From Lachnospiraceae bacterium (GTDB lineage Bacteria > Bacillota > Clostridia > Lachnospirales > Lachnospiraceae): DNA of 64,000 bases. Location of the stretch: positions 931,672 through 995,671 of the forward strand of contig LR698958.1 in NCBI GenBank assembly GCA_902381685.1, written 5' to 3'. Below the pieces are notes generated by a model. The model saw only the letters and a program-made list of their open reading frames with translations, ran no database searches and was not told the origin of the DNA. The number at the start of each line of letters is the position of its first letter. Position 1 is the first letter of the stretch. Positions 7,771 to 17,731 of this stretch are shown here, piece by piece. The position numbers and the translations under genes were made by a program.

Positions 7771-9219
7771 ATGGCATTAGAGAATTTAGAACCAAAAGTA
7801 GTATTTCATTATTTTGAAGAACTGACAAAGATTCCACACGGAACCTATAACACAAAAGAGATTAGTGACTATTGTGTAAATTTTGCAAAAGACCTGGGGC
7901 TTGAGTATATGCAGGACGAAACCAATAATGTCATTATTAAGAAAGCCGGAACGAAAGGCTACGAGAATGCAGAACCGATTATTATTCAGGGGCATTTAGA
8001 TATGGTATGTGAGAAAATACCGGGATCAGCACATGATTTTACAAAGGATCCGCTTGATGTTTACGAGGAAGACGGAATGGTTCAGGCAAGAGGAACGACA
8101 CTGGGAGGAGATGACGGCATTGCGATTGCGTATGCAATGGCTATACTTGCAAGTGATGATTTAGAACACCCTCCTATCGAGGCAGTGTTTACCGTAGATG
8201 AAGAAGAAGGAATGGGAGGAGCAAATGCGATTGATTTATCCGTATTGAAAGGGCGCATGCTGCTCAACCTTGATTCTGATGTAGAGGGAACGATTGTAGC
8301 AGGCTGCGAAGGCGGTTATGAGAATGTAATCAGGATTCCTATTGAGAGGGAAGAAAAGGAAGGAACGCTGATATCTATCTGCATCGGCGGATTGAAGGGC
8401 GGACACTCCGGACTGGAAATTCATGAGCAACATGGCAACTCAAATAAATTAATGGGAAGACTGTTAATGACATTGGCGGCAGAGGACGTAGACTTTTCTC
8501 TTGTAGAATTCAACGGCGGTTCAAAACCGAATGTTATCACTTCACTTACTGAGGGTAAGATTATTCTCTGTCCTGAGTTGGTGCAGAAAGCGAAAGAAGT
8601 GATTCAGGAATGCGAAGAAGTGATGAAAGAAGAGTTTGGTCAGGACGAACCGGATTTGACTATCACGGTTTCGGAAGAGGCAGGACAGAAAGTAAACGCC
8701 ATGACGAAAGAAAGTACAAAGAAAACTGTTTTCCTTGTTACGGCAACTCCTGACGGAGTACAGTGTTTCAGCAGAAACATTAAAGGACTTGTGGAAACTT
8801 CTCTAAATTTGGGTATTGCAAAGACGGAAGAGAAACAGGTTACTGCTGTTTATCGTGTGAGAAGTGCCGTACAGAGCAAGAAAACCAATATGAAAAAAGT
8901 TCTTGCCATGTGGGCAGAATATTTAGGAGGAACACCTTTGGTAGAGGGAGAATATCCGGCATGGGCATACAAAACAGACTCAAAAATTCGTCCGATTGTA
9001 GTGGATACATATAAAGAATTATTTGGAAAAGAACCGATAGTAACAACTATTCACGCAGGATTGGAATGTGGATTGTTCGCAGGAAAACTGAAAGGATTGG
9101 ACTGCGTCTCCATCGGACCGGAGATGCTTAGCATTCACTCTCCAAATGAGAAACTGAGTGTTGCTTCTACACAGCGTACTTGGGAACTTTTGAAAGGTAT
9201 TTTGAAAAACTGTAAATAG
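7771..9219 (+). CDS. pepD: M20-family aminoacyl-histidine dipeptidase
   Basis: A 482-residue zinc peptidase. IIQGHLDMVCEK (first metal-binding His/Asp), TTLGGDDGIAIAY (bridging Asp), VDEEEGMGGANAI (catalytic Glu pair), GLKGGHSG (dimerisation-domain His) and a C-terminal HAGLECG are the PepD/carnosinase (M20C) signatures. It splits Xaa-His and other dipeptides in the cytoplasm. I chose ATG 7771 because AAGGAAGGG precedes it at a good distance; an upstream in-frame ATG at 7708 would run through the promoter-like region. Confidence 0.93.
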   Translation: MALENLEPKVVFHYFEELTKIPHGTYNTKEISDYCVNFAKDLGLEYMQDETNNVIIKKAGTKGYENAEPIIIQGHLDMVCEKIPGSAHDFTKDPLDVYEEDGMVQARGTTLGGDDGIAIAYAMAILASDDLEHPPIEAVFTVDEEEGMGGANAIDLSVLKGRMLLNLDSDVEGTIVAGCEGGYENVIRIPIEREEKEGTLISICIGGLKGGHSGLEIHEQHGNSNKLMGRLLMTLAAEDVDFSLVEFNGGSKPNVITSLTEGKIILCPELVQKAKEVIQECEEVMKEEFGQDEPDLTITVSEEAGQKVNAMTKESTKKTVFLVTATPDGVQCFSRNIKGLVETSLNLGIAKTEEKQVTAVYRVRSAVQSKKTNMKKVLAMWAEYLGGTPLVEGEYPAWAYKTDSKIRPIVVDTYKELFGKEPIVTTIHAGLECGLFAGKLKGLDCVSIGPEMLSIHSPNEKLSVASTQRTWELLKGILKNCK

Positions 9220-9281
9220 CAGTGAAAAATTTCATATAGGAAACGTATAGAAACATATAGTAATACAAAAAGGAGATTTCC

Positions 9282-10121
9282 ATGCAAAGAAAAATGGGCG
9301 GAAATTTACTCCTTCTTGTATTACTATTTTCTTTTTTTATCGTATTGGGAAAACATAAAATCATAAGTCTGAGTCAGATGAACAGGTTAAATGAAAAAAC
9401 GGTTACTTCTGAAGAATTCAGAAAACAACAGTTAGACAAAGGAGTATTAAGTGTTCTTGAAAAAGAAGAAAACAAAGGCAAAATAGCGGGGCTGTATTTG
9501 TTGGAAAGCAGGTTCTCAGAACAAAACTTCTCCGAAAAAAATAAAAGGAACACATATAAACAATTATATATGAAATGGGCGGTAAATAAAGAATGGACGG
9601 AATACCACAAAGTCTGTAAAGCAATCTGGAATGATCTGAAATATTTCCCTGTTCCTAAATCCTCTCAAAATAAAAAACTTACCGTATCCTATGTGGACAG
9701 TTGGCAGGCAAAGAGAACATACGGAGGAGAAAGAGGACATGAGGGAACGGATATTATGGCGAAGAAAAATGTGGCGGGAGTGTATCCGGTTGTAAGTATG
9801 ACGGACGGTATCGTTTCGGAGAAAGGGTGGCTTGAAAAGGGAGGATATCGTATCGGGATTACAGGAAGTTCGGGAGGATATTTTTATTACGCACATTTAG
9901 ATTCCTACAGTGATTTAAAAGTGGGACAGAAAGTTAAGGCAGGCGAAGTATTGGGTTATATGGGAGATACCGGATACGGAAAAGAGGGGACGAAGGGAAA
10001 GTTTCCCGTGCATCTGCATGTGGGAGTTTATTTTTATAAGAACGGAAAAGAGATAAGTGTAAATCCGTATTGGCTTTTGCGCTATTTGGAAAATCACAAA
10101 TTAAAATATGCTTTCTCCTAG
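9282..10121 (+). CDS. Membrane-anchored M23 (LytM-type) peptidase-like protein
   Basis: A 279-residue protein with one N-terminal membrane anchor (about residues 7-23) and an extracellular domain. The M23 core lies in the second half: GHEGTD (HxxxD zinc ligands), YAHLDSYSDLKVGQKVKAGEVLG and HLHVGVY (HxH zinc ligands). All four usual metal and catalytic positions are present, so it is probably an active murein endopeptidase. The 100-residue stretch between anchor and catalytic domain is charged and probably helical. Cell-wall remodelling or spore formation are the likely roles. Confidence 0.85.
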   Translation: MQRKMGGNLLLLVLLFSFFIVLGKHKIISLSQMNRLNEKTVTSEEFRKQQLDKGVLSVLEKEENKGKIAGLYLLESRFSEQNFSEKNKRNTYKQLYMKWAVNKEWTEYHKVCKAIWNDLKYFPVPKSSQNKKLTVSYVDSWQAKRTYGGERGHEGTDIMAKKNVAGVYPVVSMTDGIVSEKGWLEKGGYRIGITGSSGGYFYYAHLDSYSDLKVGQKVKAGEVLGYMGDTGYGKEGTKGKFPVHLHVGVYFYKNGKEISVNPYWLLRYLENHKLKYAFS

Positions 10122-10173
10122 TCAAAGCAAATGAAATTATGTTATACTAGATGCTGATATGAAGGAGGAAAAG

Positions 10174-11559
10174 ATGAATTTACCAACTATATTTGAAGAA
10201 AAAATGAAAATGTTATTGGGAGAAGAATTCTCCGATTATATAAAATGTTATGACGAGCCGAGATTTTACGGTTTGCGTGTCAATACAAAGAAAATCAGCG
10301 TAGAGAAATTTAAAGAAATCTGTCCGTTTGAAATCAGACCGATTCCCTGGATTGAAAACGGATTTTATTATGACGGAGATAAAGTGCAGCCTGCGAAACA
10401 CCCTTACTATTTTGCGGGATTATATTATCTTCAAGAGCCGAGTGCGATGACACCTGCCAACAGACTTCCGATAGAGCCGGGAGATAAAGTGCTAGATGTC
10501 TGTGCCGCACCGGGCGGAAAGGCAACTGAACTTGGAGCAAAATTAAAAGGACAGGGCGTACTGATTGCCAATGACATAAGTAATTCCAGAGCGAAAGGGC
10601 TGTTGAAAAACATTGAAATTTTCGGTGTTGGAAATGTGCTTGTCTTAAGTGAAGAGCCGGGAAAACTGGAAGAATATTTTCCGGAATACTTTGACAAAAT
10701 TTTAATTGACGCCCCATGCTCGGGAGAGGGAATGTTCCGAAAAGACAAAAAGATGGTGAAGGCGTGGGAAGAACACGGACCGTCATTTTTTGCTAAAATT
10801 CAGAGAAGTATCGTTATGCAGGCTGCAAGAATGTTGAAACCGGGAGGAATGATTTTATATTCTACCTGTACTTTTGATGCGGAAGAAAATGAGGGAACAA
10901 TAGAATATTTATTAAAAGAATGCCCTGAGTTTTTCCTGAAAGATATCGTGCCATATGAAGGGTTTGCGCAAGGGAAACCGGAAGTTACGGAAAGTAAGTT
11001 AGAAGATTTCAGAAAAACCGTTCGTATATGGCCGCATAAGATGCACGGGGAAGGGCATTATCTTGCCCTGCTGCAGAAAGGTGAGAGACGGGAAGAAGAC
11101 GGCGTTGTAAAGAAACAAAAGAAGGCAAAAAAGGTTCCGACAGAGTTAGAAGAGTTTTTCAAAGACGTAACATGGGAAATGGACTGGAGCAGACTCGAAA
11201 TTCATGGGGAGAGAGTTTACTATATGCCGGAAAATCTTCCGAATGTAAAGGGGATTCGTTTCTTAAGAACCGGCTTATATTTGGGAGATGTGAAAAAGAA
11301 CCGTTTTGAACCTACGCAGGCATTTGCTATGTGCCTTAAAAAAGAAGAGTATGCTCATACGCTCTCTTTGCCGGCAGATGATGAGAGAGTGATAAAATAT
11401 TTGAAAGGTGAAACACTGGAAGTAGATGACTTGGTTTCTCCGAAGGAAAAAGGCTGGCAGTTAGTCTGCATTGAAGACTACCCGCTTGGCTGGGGTAAAC
11501 TTTCTAATGGAACGCTAAAGAATAAATATTTGCCGGGTTGGAGATGGCAGTCAGCATGA
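10174..11559 (+). CDS. RsmF-type rRNA cytosine-C5 methyltransferase
   Basis: A 461-residue NOL1/NOP2/Sun-family enzyme. Motifs in order: DVCAAPGGKATELGAKL (SAM loop), IDAPCSGEGMFRKD and YSTCTFDAEENE (the two catalytic cysteines), then C-terminal RsmF-like and PUA-like domains ending KYLPGWRW. It makes m5C in 16S rRNA, which exact position cannot be read here. The ATG at 10174 is used because GAAGGAGG lies just upstream; an earlier in-frame ATG at 10159 would include that ribosome site. It overlaps the next gene as ATGA. Confidence 0.9.
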   Translation: MNLPTIFEEKMKMLLGEEFSDYIKCYDEPRFYGLRVNTKKISVEKFKEICPFEIRPIPWIENGFYYDGDKVQPAKHPYYFAGLYYLQEPSAMTPANRLPIEPGDKVLDVCAAPGGKATELGAKLKGQGVLIANDISNSRAKGLLKNIEIFGVGNVLVLSEEPGKLEEYFPEYFDKILIDAPCSGEGMFRKDKKMVKAWEEHGPSFFAKIQRSIVMQAARMLKPGGMILYSTCTFDAEENEGTIEYLLKECPEFFLKDIVPYEGFAQGKPEVTESKLEDFRKTVRIWPHKMHGEGHYLALLQKGERREEDGVVKKQKKAKKVPTELEEFFKDVTWEMDWSRLEIHGERVYYMPENLPNVKGIRFLRTGLYLGDVKKNRFEPTQAFAMCLKKEEYAHTLSLPADDERVIKYLKGETLEVDDLVSPKEKGWQLVCIEDYPLGWGKLSNGTLKNKYLPGWRWQSA

Positions 11560-12260
11560 TGAGATTAGATAAATATTTATGTGAGATGAATGTGGGAAGC
11601 CGTTCGGAAGTAAAAAAATATATCCGTCAGGGAAGAATAACCGTGGACGGCAAAACAGCGGTAAAGCCGGAAGAAAAAATAGATGAACATTCTCAAAAAG
11701 TTTGTGTGGACAGTCGTGTGATAGGGTATGAGGCGTTTGAGTATTATATGCTTTATAAACCGTCCGGGGTTGTCTCGGCGACAACGGATAGAAAAGAAAA
11801 AACGGTATTGGATTTAATTGAAGAGAAAAAACGAAAAGATTTATTTCCCGTAGGAAGACTGGATAAGGACACGGAAGGGCTGCTTCTTATTACGAATGAC
11901 GGAGAGATGGCTCATCGTCTGCTGTCACCGAAAAAGCATGTAGATAAAGTGTATTATGCTAAAATAGACGGGAAAGTGACGGAAAGAGAAGTACAGATAT
12001 TTTCGGAGGGACTTTCCATCGGAAACGATGAATATGCGAAACCTTCCGCATTGAAAATCTTAAAAGAAGGGAATATTTCAGAAATTGAACTGACAATACA
12101 GGAAGGAAAATTTCATCAGGTAAAGCGAATGTTTCACGCTGTGGGAATGGAAGTGATTTATCTGAAAAGGATTTCTATGGGAAATCTTGTGTTGGACGAA
12201 AGTCTGAAAAAAGGAGAATATAGACGGTTGACGGAGAAAGAGGTTGAACAGTTATGTTAG
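11556..12260 (+). CDS. RsuA/RluB/RluE-family 16S/23S pseudouridine synthase
   Basis: A 234-residue enzyme: an N-terminal S4 RNA-binding domain (MRLDKYLCEMNVGSRSEVKKYIRQGRITVDG) and a catalytic domain with GRLDKDTEGLLLITNDG, whose Asp is the catalytic nucleophile, and KVYYAKIDG, EGKFHQVKRMF. This is the RsuA-type layout. The start ATG overlaps the rsmF stop as ATGA, so these two rRNA-modification genes are coupled. The exact uridine target is not determined by the sequence alone. Confidence 0.92.
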   Translation: MMRLDKYLCEMNVGSRSEVKKYIRQGRITVDGKTAVKPEEKIDEHSQKVCVDSRVIGYEAFEYYMLYKPSGVVSATTDRKEKTVLDLIEEKKRKDLFPVGRLDKDTEGLLLITNDGEMAHRLLSPKKHVDKVYYAKIDGKVTEREVQIFSEGLSIGNDEYAKPSALKILKEGNISEIELTIQEGKFHQVKRMFHAVGMEVIYLKRISMGNLVLDESLKKGEYRRLTEKEVEQLC

Positions 12261-12922
12261 AAAATATCAAAGCAGTTATTTTTGATTTGGACGGTTCTCT
12301 TGCGGATTCCATGTGGGTATGGACAACAATTGATATGGAATACATTAAAGAGTATCAGTTGGAAGTACCGCCTCATTTCTATACGGATATGGAAGGAAAA
12401 AGTTTCACGGAGACGGCACAGTATTTTTTGGAAACTTTTCCATGCCTTCCATTAACTTTGGAGGAACTGAAACAGGATTGGGTAAACAGGGCATATGGTA
12501 AATATACGAAAGAAGTAAAATTAAAAGAAGGTGCGCTGGAATTTCTGCAGATGCTGAAAGAAAAGGATATTCGTACGGGAATTGCCACAAGCAACGGAAG
12601 ACAGTTGGTGGAAGAGTTTTTAAGGGCGAATCACATTGATACCTTTTTTGACACTGTGTGGACATCATGTGATGTGTGCATTGGAAAACCTGCGCCGGAC
12701 GTCTATCTGAAAGCGGCAGAAAGTTTACAGACTTCTCCTGAAAACTGCCTTGTGTTTGAAGATGTCCCGATGGGCATTTTGGCCGGAAAAAACGCAGGTA
12801 TGAAAGTCTGTGCAGTGGAAGATGAATTTTCTAAAGTGCAGGAAAAAAAGAAAAGAGAACTGGCAGATTATTACATACAGAATTATAACGATATTCAAAA
12901 TAAAACCTACGAGGTACTATAA
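12254..12922 (+). CDS. HAD-superfamily phosphatase/phosphomutase-like hydrolase
   Basis: A 222-residue subfamily-I HAD protein. VIFDLDGSLADSMW carries the nucleophile and acid-base Asp pair (DxD), IATSN the second motif, and GKPAPDVYLKA plus FEDVPMGILAGKNAG the last two. The alpha-helical cap between motifs I and II fits beta-phosphoglucomutase-like enzymes. Substrate unknown: sugar phosphates are typical. It overlaps the pseudouridine synthase gene by 7 bp and abuts the radical-SAM gene. Confidence 0.88.
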   Translation: MLENIKAVIFDLDGSLADSMWVWTTIDMEYIKEYQLEVPPHFYTDMEGKSFTETAQYFLETFPCLPLTLEELKQDWVNRAYGKYTKEVKLKEGALEFLQMLKEKDIRTGIATSNGRQLVEEFLRANHIDTFFDTVWTSCDVCIGKPAPDVYLKAAESLQTSPENCLVFEDVPMGILAGKNAGMKVCAVEDEFSKVQEKKKRELADYYIQNYNDIQNKTYEVL

Positions 12923-14821
12923 ATGCAACATGGATTTTTACCAATTTCAAAAGAAGAAATGAAACAGAGAGGGTGGGAACAGGTAGACTTTGTCTATGTA
13001 TCAGGGGACGCCTATGTAGATCACCCGTCTTTTGGGCATGCGATTATTACGCGTGTTTTGGAGGCGCACGGATATAAAGTCGGGATTATTGCCCAGCCGG
13101 ACTGGAAAAATAAAGAGAGCATTATGGTCTTTGGCGAACCTAGACTTGGCTTTTTAGTTTCCAGCGGAAATATGGATTCAATGGTGAACCATTACACCGT
13201 GTCCAAGAAAAGAAGAAAAGCGGACGCATTTACGCCGGGCGGAGTTATGGGAAAACGTCCTGACTATGCGGCTGTAGTATACAGCAACCTGATTCGTCAG
13301 GTTTATAAGAAAACACCGATAATTCTCGGTGGAATTGAGGCGAGTCTCAGAAGGCTTGCGCATTATGATTATTGGAGCAATAAGTTAAAACGCTCCATTT
13401 TGCTTGACTCCGGTGCGGATATTCTCTCATACGGTATGGGAGAGCGCTCCATCGTGGAGATTGCTGAGGCTTTGGACAGCGGTATGGAGGTGTCGGATAT
13501 TACTTATATTGACGGAACGGTGTGCAAAGTAAAAAGTCTTGACTGCGTCTACGATGCGATTACATTGCAGTCGTATGATGAACTGCAAAAGGACAAGTTA
13601 AATTATGCGAGAAGTTTTTATGTACAGTATTGCAACACAGATCCGTTTACAGCGAAGAGGCTTGTAGAACCGTATGGAGAGCATCTCTATATTGTACAGA
13701 ATCCTCCGTCTAAACCGCTAAGTCAGTCGGAGATGGACAGAGTATACAGTTATCCGTATATGAGGACATATCACCCTTCCTACGAGGAACTGGGCGGTGT
13801 TCCGGCGATTGAAGAAGTAAAATATAGTCTGATTAGCAACAGGGGGTGTTTCGGTGCATGCAGTTTCTGTGCATTGACATTCCATCAGGGAAGAATCATT
13901 CAGACGAGAAGCCATGAATCTCTCATAGAGGAAGCAAAAAAATTTATTTGGGATAAAGATTTTAAAGGATATATACACGATGTCGGGGGACCTACGGCAA
14001 ACTTTAGAGCGCCGGCCTGTGAAAAACAGTTGACACACGGTGCGTGTAAAAATAAACAGTGCCTGTTTCCAAAACCGTGTAAAAATATGAGGGTAGACCA
14101 CAAAGACTATTTGCGTCTGCTCCGTAAATTAAGGGAATTACCGAACGTGAAAAAAGTATTTATCCGTTCAGGTATCCGATTTGACTATTTAATGGCGGAT
14201 AAAGATGATACCTTTTTTAAGGAATTGTGTGAACATCATGTCAGCGGGCAGTTAAAAGTTGCTCCTGAACATATATCCGATGCGGTCTTACAGAAGATGG
14301 GTAAACCGGAAAACAGTGTCTATCAGGCATTTACAAAAAAATATAAACAGATTAATGAGAGAATAGGAAAAAATCAGTTTTTGGTTCCGTATTTGATGTC
14401 CTCTCACCCGGGTTCAACGATGAAAGAGGCGGTGGAACTTGCGGAATATTTACGCGATTTAGGATATATGCCTGAGCAGGTGCAGGATTTCTATCCGACT
14501 CCGTCGACCATTTCTACATGTATGTACTACACGGGAGTGGATCCGCGCACAATGGAAAAAGTTTATGTGCCGGTAAATCCGCATGAAAAAGCAATGCAGA
14601 GAGCGTTAATCCAATATCGGAATCCGAAGAACTATGACCTCGTCTTAGAAGTGTTGAAAGTGGCGGATAGAATGGATTTAGTCGGTTATGATAAAAAATG
14701 TCTTATCAGACCAAGACAACAGAAACAGCAGCAATGGGAGAAAACGCATCAGCAGCCGCAGAATAAAAAACCGAGAAAGAAAAAGGCAATTCGAAATGTG
14801 CATAAAAAGAAAAATAAATAG
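12923..14821 (+). CDS. YgiQ-family radical SAM protein
   Basis: A 632-residue protein with an N-terminal cobalamin-binding-like domain ([19 protein letters not shown]), a radical SAM core with the CxxxCxxC cluster in [13 protein letters not shown], and a long C-terminal region with extra cysteines ([14 protein letters not shown]). The C-terminus is a lysine-rich, probably disordered tail. YgiQ proteins are conserved but of unknown function. The gene starts immediately after the HAD stop codon, so it is part of the same operon. Confidence 0.92.
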   Translation: MQHGFLPISKEEMKQRGWEQVDFVYVSGDAYVDHPSFGHAIITRVLEAHGYKVGIIAQPDWKNKESIMVFGEPRLGFLVSSGNMDSMVNHYTVSKKRRKADAFTPGGVMGKRPDYAAVVYSNLIRQVYKKTPIILGGIEASLRRLAHYDYWSNKLKRSILLDSGADILSYGMGERSIVEIAEALDSGMEVSDITYIDGTVCKVKSLDCVYDAITLQSYDELQKDKLNYARSFYVQYCNTDPFTAKRLVEPYGEHLYIVQNPPSKPLSQSEMDRVYSYPYMRTYHPSYEELGGVPAIEEVKYSLISNRGCFGACSFCALTFHQGRIIQTRSHESLIEEAKKFIWDKDFKGYIHDVGGPTANFRAPACEKQLTHGACKNKQCLFPKPCKNMRVDHKDYLRLLRKLRELPNVKKVFIRSGIRFDYLMADKDDTFFKELCEHHVSGQLKVAPEHISDAVLQKMGKPENSVYQAFTKKYKQINERIGKNQFLVPYLMSSHPGSTMKEAVELAEYLRDLGYMPEQVQDFYPTPSTISTCMYYTGVDPRTMEKVYVPVNPHEKAMQRALIQYRNPKNYDLVLEVLKVADRMDLVGYDKKCLIRPRQQKQQQWEKTHQQPQNKKPRKKKAIRNVHKKKNK

Positions 14822-14838
14822 AAGGGGAGAATGAAAAG

Positions 14839-15591
14839 ATGAAAATTGCAATGATAACAGGGGCTTCTTCAGGATTTGGAAGAGAATTTGTGAGACAAAT
14901 TGACGGTTTATATAAGGAACTTGACGAAATCTGGGTGGTTGCCCGAAGAGTCGAAAGACTTCATGAATTACAGAGCAGAACGATGACAAAACTGCGTGTT
15001 TTTGGTGGAGATTTGCTTGAAGAAGAAATTTATCAGGAAATTTCAGAAGCGCTTTCTGACGAAAACCCAAATATCAGAATGCTTGTAAATGCAGCGGGCT
15101 TTGGAAAGATGGGGACGGTGGAAGAGATTGATGAAAAGACACAGTTGGAGATGATTGACACAAACTGCAGATCTCTTACCCGCATGACAAAAATCTGTCT
15201 TCCATATTTGACAAAAGGAAGCCGCGTAGTCAATATCGCTTCGGCGGCAGCGTTTTGCCCACAGCCGTCGTTTGCCGTATACGCGGCAACAAAATCTTAT
15301 GTGTTGAGTTTCAGCAGGGCGCTGCGGGCAGAACTTGAAGACAGGGAAATTTATGTTACGGCCGTATGTCCGGGACCTGCAAAGACAGAGTTCTTTGACA
15401 TTGCCGGAATGAGTGCGAACATTTTGAAGAAAATGACGATGGCACAACCTGAGAAAGTGGTAAAACAGGCTCTTATAGATGCGAAAAACAGAAAAGAAAT
15501 TTCTGTTTATGGCGGAGCAATGAAAGGGGCAAGAGTCTTGACAAAAATAATTCCTCACAAAATTGCTGTAGAGGTAATGAAACAGTTTTAA
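14839..15591 (+). CDS. Short-chain dehydrogenase/reductase (DltE/YqjQ-like)
   Basis: A 250-residue Rossmann enzyme: TGASSGFGREF (NADP-binding glycine loop), NAAGFG, the catalytic Ser region VNIASAAAFCPQ and YAATKSY (YxxxK). The C-terminal CPGPAKTEFFDIAG helps shape the substrate pocket. It reduces or oxidises an alcohol/ketone with NAD(P)H; the substrate is not known. AGGGGAG stands before the ATG; an earlier ATG at 14831 closes after three codons. Confidence 0.9.
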   Translation: MKIAMITGASSGFGREFVRQIDGLYKELDEIWVVARRVERLHELQSRTMTKLRVFGGDLLEEEIYQEISEALSDENPNIRMLVNAAGFGKMGTVEEIDEKTQLEMIDTNCRSLTRMTKICLPYLTKGSRVVNIASAAAFCPQPSFAVYAATKSYVLSFSRALRAELEDREIYVTAVCPGPAKTEFFDIAGMSANILKKMTMAQPEKVVKQALIDAKNRKEISVYGGAMKGARVLTKIIPHKIAVEVMKQF

Positions 15592-15609
15592 AAGGCAGGC
15601 GAGACGAAG

Positions 15610-16185
15610 ATGAGGATAGCAAAAGGAAAATCCGGTTATATACAGTCGAAGAAAAAATGGGAAATCACAAAAACCTGTCTGGAGTTTGGCATGGTTCTTG
15701 CTGTGTTTCTTACCGGATATTTTACGACAAAAACGAGATTAAACCTATTGACGGTGGCAGCGGTTCTCGGCTGCCTTCCGGCTGCAAAAGCGTTGGTAGG
15801 GGTTATCATGCTTTTTCCGCATCACAGTATGGAGCGGGAAAAAGTAGAGGAAATTGAGGAAAAAGCGCCTACACTTGTGAAGGCGTATGACATGATTTTG
15901 ACAAGTTACGAAAAAATTATGCCGATAGACAGTATTGTTATTTTTGAAAATATTGTGTGCGGATATTCGGGAAGCAATAAAATTGATGTGAATGATACCG
16001 CATCATATATTAAAAAAATGTTGAGGAATAATCAGTATGACAAAGTGTCCGTAAAGATTTTTACTGACTATAAGACATATATGACAAGGGTAGAGGGTAT
16101 GGAAAATATGGCTGTAGCGGAAAGAAAATCTTCTCAGGAACATGAAGAAGGAATCAGGAGAACAATATTGAGTTTATCAATGTAA
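15610..16185 (+). CDS. Conserved membrane-associated protein of unknown function
   Basis: 191 residues. Two hydrophobic spans (about 27-42 and 47-70) lie near the N-terminus, followed by about 120 soluble residues with no motif I recognise. The basic N-terminal end and the short loop suggest both termini lie in the cytoplasm. It sits between the SDR gene and the RluD-family gene with short gaps (18 and 15 bp), so it belongs to the same transcription unit. No function is proposed. Confidence 0.7.
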   Translation: MRIAKGKSGYIQSKKKWEITKTCLEFGMVLAVFLTGYFTTKTRLNLLTVAAVLGCLPAAKALVGVIMLFPHHSMEREKVEEIEEKAPTLVKAYDMILTSYEKIMPIDSIVIFENIVCGYSGSNKIDVNDTASYIKKMLRNNQYDKVSVKIFTDYKTYMTRVEGMENMAVAERKSSQEHEEGIRRTILSLSM

Positions 16186-16200
16186 AAGAGAGGAAAAAAG

Positions 16201-17163
16201 ATGCAGGAAATTCAAATTGCAGCAAATGAGGCAGGACAGCGCTTAGATAAATTGTTGGCGAAATATTTAAGTGAAGCCCCAAAAAGTTTTTTATATAAAA
16301 TGCTCCGCAAAAAAAATATTGTTTTGAATGGAAAAAAAGCGTCGGGAAACGAAAAACTTGTGGCAGGAGACAGTGTAAAACTGTTTCTGTCAGACGAAAC
16401 CATTCAAAAATTTTCTAAAGAAATTACGGTTTGTAAATCTAATACGAAACTGGACATTCTTTATGAAGATGATGATATTTTGCTTGTCAATAAACCTGCG
16501 GGAATGTTGTCTCAAAAGGCGGAGGCGAAAGATATTTCCCTTGTGGAACATCTTATTTCCTATCTGTTGGAGAGCGGACAGTTGACGCGGGAGAACCTAA
16601 AAAGTTTTAAACCGTCCATATGTAACCGATTGGATAGAAATACAAGTGGTCTTGTTGTGTGCGGCAAAAGTTTAAAGGGACTTCAGACAATGGGGCAGTT
16701 ATTTAAAGAAAGAAAACTAAAAAAATACTATCGCTGTATCGTGGCGGGAAATGTTACGGAAAAGCAATATGTAAAAGGTTATCTCATAAAAGACGAAAAG
16801 AAAAATCAAGTGACGGTAAGTGATACATATTTTCCGGAAAGTCAGGAAATAGAAACGGAATACAGACCGATTCAACAACTTAAACAGGGAACTTTGTTGG
16901 AAGTACATCTGATTACGGGAAAAACACATCAGATACGAGCGCATTTGGCTTCCCAAGGACATGCCGTTATAGGAGATTATAAATATGGCAGCAGAGAAAT
17001 TAATGACAGATATAAAAAAGAATATCAATTATCCCATCAACTTTTACATGCATACAGATTAGAAGTGCCTAAAACAAAAGAATTACCACAACTTTCCGAA
17101 AAAATGTTTGTCGCACCTTTGCCAAAACAATTTCAAAAAATAATAGAAGGTGAAAGCAGATAA
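16201..17163 (+). CDS. RluA/RluD-family 23S rRNA pseudouridine synthase
   Basis: A 320-residue enzyme with an N-terminal S4 domain (RLDKLLAKYLSEAPKSFLYKMLRKKNIVLNG) and the RluA catalytic motif CNRLDRNTSGLVVCG with the nucleophilic Asp in place of the usual HRLD (N for H). Further motifs YEDDDILLVNKPAGML and TGKTHQIRAHLASQGHAVIGD complete the fold. It is long enough for an RluC/RluD-type enzyme; target uridines are not determined. It runs into recU at 17165 with almost no gap. Confidence 0.9.
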   Translation: MQEIQIAANEAGQRLDKLLAKYLSEAPKSFLYKMLRKKNIVLNGKKASGNEKLVAGDSVKLFLSDETIQKFSKEITVCKSNTKLDILYEDDDILLVNKPAGMLSQKAEAKDISLVEHLISYLLESGQLTRENLKSFKPSICNRLDRNTSGLVVCGKSLKGLQTMGQLFKERKLKKYYRCIVAGNVTEKQYVKGYLIKDEKKNQVTVSDTYFPESQEIETEYRPIQQLKQGTLLEVHLITGKTHQIRAHLASQGHAVIGDYKYGSREINDRYKKEYQLSHQLLHAYRLEVPKTKELPQLSEKMFVAPLPKQFQKIIEGESR

Positions 17164-17164
17164 A

Positions 17165-17731
17165 ATGGGAACTTGGAATTCAAGAGGACTTAGAGGTTCT
17201 ACGTTAGAAGATTTTATTAATCGAACGAATGAGAAATACTTAGAAAAAGGGCTGGCATTAATACAAAAAATTCCAACACCGATTACACCGGTAAGAATTG
17301 ATAAAGAACACCGTCACATTACTTTGGCCTACTTTGAGCAGCAAAGTACGGTGGATTATATCGGAGCGGTTCAGGGGATTCCGGTTTGTTTTGATGCAAA
17401 AGAATGCAGTGCGGGAACATTTCCGCTGCAAAACATACATGAACATCAGGTTACTTTTATGAAAAACTTTGAAAAACAGGGCGGAATCGCATTTTTGCTG
17501 ATTTACTACAGTGAGAAAAATATTTTGTATTATATGCGGCTAAAAGAACTGCTGCAATACTGGGAGCGTTCTTTAAACGGTGGGAGAAAAAGTTTTCGAT
17601 TTGATGAACTGGACAGCGAATTTTTCCTAACCCTTTCTAGTGGTTGTTTTGTACCATATTTGAATGCGATACAAAAAGATTTGGATATGAGAGAAATTGC
17701 TGACCGGATAGGAGAAAGGCATGAGTTATAA
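17165..17731 (+). CDS. recU: Holliday junction resolvase RecU
   Basis: A 188-residue protein with the RecU layout: N-terminal NSRGLRGSTLEDFINRTN, then VDYIGAVQGIPVCFDAKEC (catalytic acidic residues and Lys), FPLQNIHEHQVTFMKNF and a C-terminal wHTH-free end. RecU cuts four-way DNA junctions in recombination and chromosome segregation in Firmicutes. ATG 17165 is chosen; an upstream GTG at 17150 in frame would overlap the RluD gene. The typical RecU neighbour (a class A PBP) is absent here. Confidence 0.85.
   Translation: MGTWNSRGLRGSTLEDFINRTNEKYLEKGLALIQKIPTPITPVRIDKEHRHITLAYFEQQSTVDYIGAVQGIPVCFDAKECSAGTFPLQNIHEHQVTFMKNFEKQGGIAFLLIYYSEKNILYYMRLKELLQYWERSLNGGRKSFRFDELDSEFFLTLSSGCFVPYLNAIQKDLDMREIADRIGERHEL

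Noticed and set aside
15043..15558. 171-codon minus-strand frame inside the SDR gene
   Set aside because: Cys/Arg/His-rich translation typical of an antisense shadow; no start signal.
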